Made by a program: the position numbers and the translations under genes. 64,000 bases of DNA. Source: Silanimonas sp044377035. GTDB lineage: Bacteria; Pseudomonadota; Gammaproteobacteria; Xanthomonadales; Xanthomonadaceae. How positions within the stretch are numbered: the stretch's first letter is position 1; each line of letters opens with the position of its first letter. Below, in pieces: positions 59,925 to 64,000 of this stretch. The notes under the pieces were generated by a model. The model did no database searches and was not told where the DNA came from. It saw only the letters and a list, made by a program, of their open reading frames with translations. The stretch spans positions 73,160-137,159 of the forward strand of contig NZ_JBILJW010000008.1 in the NCBI RefSeq assembly GCF_044377035.1, written 5' to 3'.

Positions 59925-60806
59925 TCAGCCCTCGGCCAAGGCCCGGCGCATCAGCGCCTTGGCGGCATCGCGGAGGTCGGCGTCTTCGAGTGCGTACTGC
60001 AGGGTCGCCTCGATCAGACCGATGCGGCTGCCGCAGTCAAAGCGACGGCCTTCGAAACGGTAGGCCAGCGTCTTCTGCTCCTTGAGCAGGGCCGCGATGC
60101 CGTCGGTGAGCTGGATTTCACCGCCGGCGCCCGGCTTGGTCGACTCGAGCAGTTCGAAGATGCGCGGCTGAAGCACGTAGCGCCCCACCACCGCGAGCGT
60201 GCTGGGCGCCTCTTCCGGCCGCGGCTTCTCGACGATGGCGCTGATCTCACCATGGCGGCCGGTGAAATCGCGCATCGCGACGATGCCGTAGCTGCGCGTC
60301 TGCTCGATCGGCACGTCCTGCACCGCGATCACGCTCGCCTGTTGCTGCGTGGCGAGCTCCACCAGCTGGCGCGTGGCGCCTGCGCCGCGATTCCAGATCA
60401 GGTCGTCCGGCAGCAGCACGGCGAACGGCTGGTCGCCAACGACCGGGCGGGCGCACAGCACGGCATGGCCCAGGCCGAGGGCTTCCGCCTGGGTCACGAA
60501 CACCGCGCGCACATGGCGTGGCAAGACGTCGCGGATCATCGCCAGCAACTCGGACTTCCCGGCACGCTCGAGCTTCTGCTCGAGCTCATAGGCCTTGTCG
60601 AAATAGTCGGCGACCGAGTGCTTGTAGCGGTTGGTGACGAAAACCAGCGTGTCGCAACCGGCTTCGATGGCCTCGTCGACGGCGTATTGGATCAGGGGGC
60701 GGTCAACGACCGGCAGCATCTCCTTTGGCACCGTCTTGGTGGCCGGCAGGAAACGCGTTCCGAGGCCCGCGACGGGGAAAACGGCGCAACGGACACGGGC
60801 ACTCAT
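59925..60806 (-). CDS. galU: UTP--glucose-1-phosphate uridylyltransferase
   Basis: 293 residues; makes UDP-glucose for LPS, capsule and osmoprotectant synthesis. The nucleotide motif AVFPVAGLGTRFLPATKTVPKEMLPVVDRPLIQYAVDEA, the metal Asp in LLPDDLIWN, and VEKPRPEEAPS with VGRYVL are canonical. Its ATG overlaps the PglF-like stop (ATGA), so the gene is the last of the surface-polysaccharide run lapB/WecA-like/PglF-like/galU. Confidence 0.96.
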   Translation of the reverse strand: MSARVRCAVFPVAGLGTRFLPATKTVPKEMLPVVDRPLIQYAVDEAIEAGCDTLVFVTNRYKHSVADYFDKAYELEQKLERAGKSELLAMIRDVLPRHVRAVFVTQAEALGLGHAVLCARPVVGDQPFAVLLPDDLIWNRGAGATRQLVELATQQQASVIAVQDVPIEQTRSYGIVAMRDFTGRHGEISAIVEKPRPEEAPSTLAVVGRYVLQPRIFELLESTKPGAGGEIQLTDGIAALLKEQKTLAYRFEGRRFDCGSRIGLIEATLQYALEDADLRDAAKALMRRALAEG

Positions 60807-62710
60807 GGCGTGCGGCCGCCGCGGATGACCTGCGGGCGGAACGGCCCGGTGATGCGGCTCGCGGCCGTGGCGGCGAATTCGGGGATGGCTTCGGCAATCA
60901 CTCGTCGGATCTCACTATCGTCGTCGCGCTGCACGGCTTGGCGCAGCGCCTTCAGGGTGGCGTCCACCTCGGCGAGGTCGACGGGCCGCGGTTCGGCAAG
61001 GAAAATCTTCGGATGCACAGTCTGCGAGCAACTCTCGTCGGCGTGGAAGAGCTCCTCGTGGAGTTTTTCGCCGGGGCGCAGGCCTGTGTAGCTGATGTCG
61101 ATGTCGCGGTACGGCGCGAAGCCGGCCAGCCGGATCATCTGTTCGGCGAGCACGCGGATCAGCACCGGACGGCCCATGTCGAGGGTGAAGATGCCCGAGG
61201 CCTCGCGAAGGGTCGTGGCCTGCAGGATCAGCTGGCAGGCCTCGGGAATCGTCATGAAATAGCGGGTGACGTCCGGGTGCGTGACCGTCACCGGCCCGCC
61301 GTGGCGGATCTGCTCGCGGAAGAGCGGCACCACGCTACCGGCCGAATCGAGCACGTTGCCGAAGCGCACGGTGACCAGCCGCGTCGCGGAGCCCTCGCAA
61401 CGGGCGAGGCAGGCCAACTCCGCGAGGCGCTTGCTGGCGCCCAGCATGTTGATGGCGTTGACGGCCTTGTCGGTCGAGATGAGGACGAGGGTCTTCACCG
61501 CGCCGGCGACGGCCGTTCTCGCCACCACCTCGGTCGCGAACAGGTTGTTGCGCACCGCCTCGCGGGGCTGCGCTTCGAGCAGCGGCACGTGCTTGTATGC
61601 GGCGGCATGGAACAACTCATCGGGGCGCCACTGCTCGACCAGTCGGCGCATCAGCGCCTCGTCGCCGCAGTCGCCGAGTACGTACTCCGCCTGCAACCGG
61701 GGGAAGCGCGCGCGCAGATCGAACTGCAGTTCATGCAGGGCGAGCTCGGAGCGCTCCACCAGCACGAGTTGGGCGACGTCGACGTTCGCGCACTGTCGCG
61801 CCAGCTCCGAACCGATCGACCCGCCGGCCCCGGTGATCAGGACCGACCGCCCCAACAGCGACTCGCGGATGGCAACCCAATCCGGCAGCACCGGATCACG
61901 ACCGAGCAGGTCTTCGATGGCGACGTCTTTCAGGGCGCCGTGCATCCACTGGTCCTGCAGCACTTCCTCCGGGGCCGGCATGCGGCTGAAGCGCAGCTTC
62001 AGTCGCTCGCATTGCGCAGCGATGCGGCCCAGCTGCTCGCTCTGATCACCCGGCAGGGCGATCGCGACGTGCGTGACCGCCGCTTCCTCGGCGATATGCG
62101 CTAGGTCCTTGATGCGGCCCAGGACCGGCAAACCGTAGATCTTGGCGCCCTGGATGCTGCCATCGTCGGCGAGGAAGCCGACCACCTGGTAGCGGTCGCT
62201 GCGCTGGAGGTCGCGTGCGAGGCTTTCCGCCGTCGGGCCGGCACCGAGGATCAGCAGGCGTTCGCGCTGTCCCGCCGCGGCGCGCAGCGCCTGCCCGTCC
62301 TTCCACGCGCGGTAGAGCAACCTCGGCGCCCCCAAAAGGACAGCCAAGGCCACCGGGTAGAGCACCAGCGCCACGCGAGGCACGCCTTCCGCACGATCCC
62401 GGAACAGGAACAGCAGGATGGCGACGAGCAGGCCACCAAGCATCGTGCTGAACAGGATGTTCTTGAGGTCCGGAAGGCTGGCGAACCGCCACAACCCCCG
62501 ATATAGCCCCATGCGCCAGAACACCGTCAGCTGCACGGCGACCACGATGGCGGTTTCCACGAGGAACCCGTGCATCGGCACGCTGGAGCCGATTGACGCG
62601 TAACGCAGGGCGATCAAGGCCTGCCACGCCAGCACGACCATGAGCACGTCGTGCAACACCACGAGGACACGGCTGATCGGGAAGCGGGGTGGACGGGGGG
62701 AGCTCACCAC
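60803..62710 (-). CDS. Membrane nucleoside-diphosphate-sugar 4,6-dehydratase (PglF/WbpM/CapD-like)
   Basis: 635 residues. Four N-terminal spans (VLVVLHDVLMVVLAWQALIAL ... ALVLYPVALAVLLGAPRLLY) are followed by a CoA-binding-like Rossmann region (LLILGAGPTAESLARDL) and the catalytic extended SDR domain: VLITGAGGSIGSELARQ, STDKAVNAINMLGASKR where Met replaces the usual Tyr before the Lys, as in PglF and WbpM. It likely converts UDP-GlcNAc to a 4-keto-6-deoxy sugar for bacillosamine/FucNAc-type residues. GTG 62710 follows AAGGAG at good spacing; GTG 62707 is possible. It overlaps the WecA-like stop. Confidence 0.9.
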   Translation of the reverse strand: MVSSPRPPRFPISRVLVVLHDVLMVVLAWQALIALRYASIGSSVPMHGFLVETAIVVAVQLTVFWRMGLYRGLWRFASLPDLKNILFSTMLGGLLVAILLFLFRDRAEGVPRVALVLYPVALAVLLGAPRLLYRAWKDGQALRAAAGQRERLLILGAGPTAESLARDLQRSDRYQVVGFLADDGSIQGAKIYGLPVLGRIKDLAHIAEEAAVTHVAIALPGDQSEQLGRIAAQCERLKLRFSRMPAPEEVLQDQWMHGALKDVAIEDLLGRDPVLPDWVAIRESLLGRSVLITGAGGSIGSELARQCANVDVAQLVLVERSELALHELQFDLRARFPRLQAEYVLGDCGDEALMRRLVEQWRPDELFHAAAYKHVPLLEAQPREAVRNNLFATEVVARTAVAGAVKTLVLISTDKAVNAINMLGASKRLAELACLARCEGSATRLVTVRFGNVLDSAGSVVPLFREQIRHGGPVTVTHPDVTRYFMTIPEACQLILQATTLREASGIFTLDMGRPVLIRVLAEQMIRLAGFAPYRDIDISYTGLRPGEKLHEELFHADESCSQTVHPKIFLAEPRPVDLAEVDATLKALRQAVQRDDDSEIRRVIAEAIPEFAATAASRITGPFRPQVIRGGRTP

Positions 62711-63729
62711 TGGCCACGCTCCTTGAGATGCGATGTGAAGTGTCGTTGCAGCCACCACCACGCGGAAACCGTGGCGAAGAAAACCAGCGCCGCGGCGATG
62801 GCTTCGCGTCCTGCCTGCTGGGCCATGACCATCCCTACCCCGCTCGCCAGCATCCATGCCACGTACGCCATCGTCACGCGGGCGTGACTGTAACCGCTGC
62901 GTGTGGCGAGCTGATAGAGGTGCCGGCGGTGGGCGGACGCCAATCGTTCACCATCGCGAGCGCGCAGCACGAGGGTGCCGAGCACATCCACGAGGAAGGC
63001 CGCACTCGCCGCCAGCGCCACCCCGGCGATCTCGATGCGGGGCGAGGCCAGCACCAGCACCGCCAGGCCGAAGCCGAGGGCATGGCTGCCACAGTCCCCC
63101 ATGAAGACCCGAGCCTTCGGGAAATTCAGCGGCAGGAAGCCGAGGCAGGCGGCGAGCAGGCCCATCGCGACGGGGGCGACGAGCGCCGCGCCGGCGCCGG
63201 TCGCCACAGCGAGGACGCTGGTGCAAACCACCACGGCGGCCCATGCGGCGATGCCGTCGATGCCGTCCATGAAGTTCCAAGCGTTGACGAACAGCAGCAC
63301 CAGCGCCGCGCTCGCCAATGCCGCCAGCGGCGAGGGCAGGACGAAGGGCACACCGTCGGGCGCGAGCGGCAGCGCGATCGCGACGGGAAGCGCCGCGAGG
63401 GTCTGGCCGACGAACTTCCACGCAGCCGGCAACGGTCGGAAGTCATCCGCCAGCCCCACGATCGCCGCCACCAACCCGCCCAGCAGGACAGCATCTCGCG
63501 TTGTTCCCGGGGGCGCCCACAGGGCGATCGCCAGGCCCGAAGCGACGGCAATGCCGATGCCCGCGCCCCGCGGCGTGGCGACGGCATGGCTGCTGCGATG
63601 CCCGGGCACGTCGAGCACGCCCCGCCGAAGGGCCAGCCGACGCCAGGCCTCGGCCACCACGAAGGCGACGGCGGCCACCAGCAACAGCCGCGGCCATGCC
63701 GTCAGCAAGGCCTCGAACAGCGGACTCAC
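62704..63729 (-). CDS. Polyprenyl-phosphate GlcNAc/sugar-1-phosphate transferase (WecA/MraY superfamily)
   Basis: 341-residue multi-span (about ten) transferase starting O-antigen or capsule repeat units on undecaprenyl phosphate. Catalytic aspartates occur in VGLADDFRPLPAAWKF and VNAWNFMDGIDGIAAW, and PLNFPKARVFMGDCGSHALGF carries the conserved loop (MGDxGS). It resembles WbcO/WbpL/Xanthomonas glycosyltransferase-4 proteins that use UDP-N-acetyl-hexosamines. The start is GTG 63729, seven bases after the lapB stop. Confidence 0.9.
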   Translation of the reverse strand: MSPLFEALLTAWPRLLLVAAVAFVVAEAWRRLALRRGVLDVPGHRSSHAVATPRGAGIGIAVASGLAIALWAPPGTTRDAVLLGGLVAAIVGLADDFRPLPAAWKFVGQTLAALPVAIALPLAPDGVPFVLPSPLAALASAALVLLFVNAWNFMDGIDGIAAWAAVVVCTSVLAVATGAGAALVAPVAMGLLAACLGFLPLNFPKARVFMGDCGSHALGFGLAVLVLASPRIEIAGVALAASAAFLVDVLGTLVLRARDGERLASAHRRHLYQLATRSGYSHARVTMAYVAWMLASGVGMVMAQQAGREAIAAALVFFATVSAWWWLQRHFTSHLKERGQW

Positions 63730-63736
63730 CGTCCCC

Positions 63737-64000
63737 TCACTCGATGGCCACGTGCGGCAGCGGCTTGATCGATGCCCACTGCTTGCAGCTCGGGCATTGC
63801 CAATGGTGGGCGCGCGCCCCGAAGCCGCAACTCTGGCAGCGATACCCCGGCGAGCGGACGATGAGCTGTTCGTTGATCTGTTGCAGGGCCACCAGCAACC
63901 CGCGGGCGTCGTCGCTCTCGCTGCGCAGCGCGAGCTCGATCAGCGCCGCCTCGCCGCGGATCGAAGGCCGCTGACGCAAATGCTTGCGCAGGAACTCCAA
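63737..64000 (-). CDS. lapB: Lipopolysaccharide assembly protein LapB, C-terminal part (cut by window edge)
   Basis: Last 87 residues of LapB (YciM). The rubredoxin-like metal-binding domain CQSCGFGARAHHWQCPSCKQW holds the two CxxC pairs that tether the protein's TPR domain and are needed for control of LpxC. The helical run before it (LIELALRSESDDARGLLVALQQINEQL) is the end of the TPR part. The start lies beyond base 64000. It is the first gene of the polysaccharide operon read leftward. Confidence 0.92.
   Translation of the reverse strand: MEFLRKHLRQRPSIRGEAALIELALRSESDDARGLLVALQQINEQLIVRSPGYRCQSCGFGARAHHWQCPSCKQWASIKPLPHVAIE

Overview
The window is a GC-rich (roughly two-thirds G+C by eye) chromosomal segment of a gammaproteobacterium, most probably of the Lysobacterales/Xanthomonadales. 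The grounds are the order ndk-rlmN-pilF-rodZ-yfgM-bamB-der, the order lapB / WecA-like transferase / PglF-like dehydratase / galU at the right edge, a TetR regulator next to a FadN-type multifunctional enzyme and fadA, the TPR-sulfotransferase beside a TonB-dependent receptor, and a LapB-Orn-PpsR gene complement. No insertion sequence, prophage or CRISPR array is visible. Both edges cut genes: a photolyase on the left and lapB on the right.

Layout. 0-8.9 kb: all genes on the plus strand. They encode photolyase, a wax-ester synthase/DGAT, MsrA, a GGDEF-EAL hybrid, a GST, a duplicated DnaA-box-like repeat, tRNA-Val(CAC), a phosphopantetheinyl transferase, a GIY-YIG protein, a small unknown protein and a YgjP-like metallopeptidase. 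8.95 kb: a strong candidate for the chromosome dimer resolution site dif. 9-27.4 kb: accessory genes on both strands. They encode two alpha/beta hydrolases, a redoxin remnant, a Ycf48-like propeller, a TetR-regulated RND efflux pump, an NmrA/LysR pair, a YjfB-like motility protein behind a flagellar-type promoter, a Rieske/TMADH-like demethylation pair, a TPR-sulfotransferase and a TonB receptor. 27.5-53.5 kb: mostly minus-strand housekeeping. It holds tRNA-Ala and tRNA-Glu, a YqiB-like protein, ppsR/ppsA, mscS, orn with a periplasmic-sensor diguanylate cyclase, tadA, guaBA, a TRAP transporter with TatT, folD, an unusual MoeA/rhodanese/MoeB fusion, then der-bamB-yfgM-rodZ-pilF-rlmN-ndk. 53.5-58.1 kb: a fatty-acid beta-oxidation locus whose multifunctional gene carries an in-frame TAA. 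58.1-64 kb: an amine-type FAD oxidoreductase, then cell-surface polysaccharide genes (galU, PglF-like, WecA-like) and lapB.

Large-scale architecture. The dif-like site at 8946-8973 coincides with three polarity changes. Genes switch from all-plus on the left to mainly minus on the right. FtsK-orienting motifs (GGGNAGGG) point rightward on the left side, and every copy I found on the right side points leftward. The surrounding genes become accessory. Together these suggest that the window spans the replication terminus.

Most notable points: the dif/terminus region; the in-frame stop in an otherwise intact FadN-type gene with a well-formed repressor-controlled promoter; the three-part MoeA-like/rhodanese/MoeB protein; the tandem DnaA-box repeat; the sigma-28 promoter of the YjfB-like gene; and the Rieske + TMADH-like pair near a TonB receptor. 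All family assignments rest on reading motifs in the sequence; no search was run.
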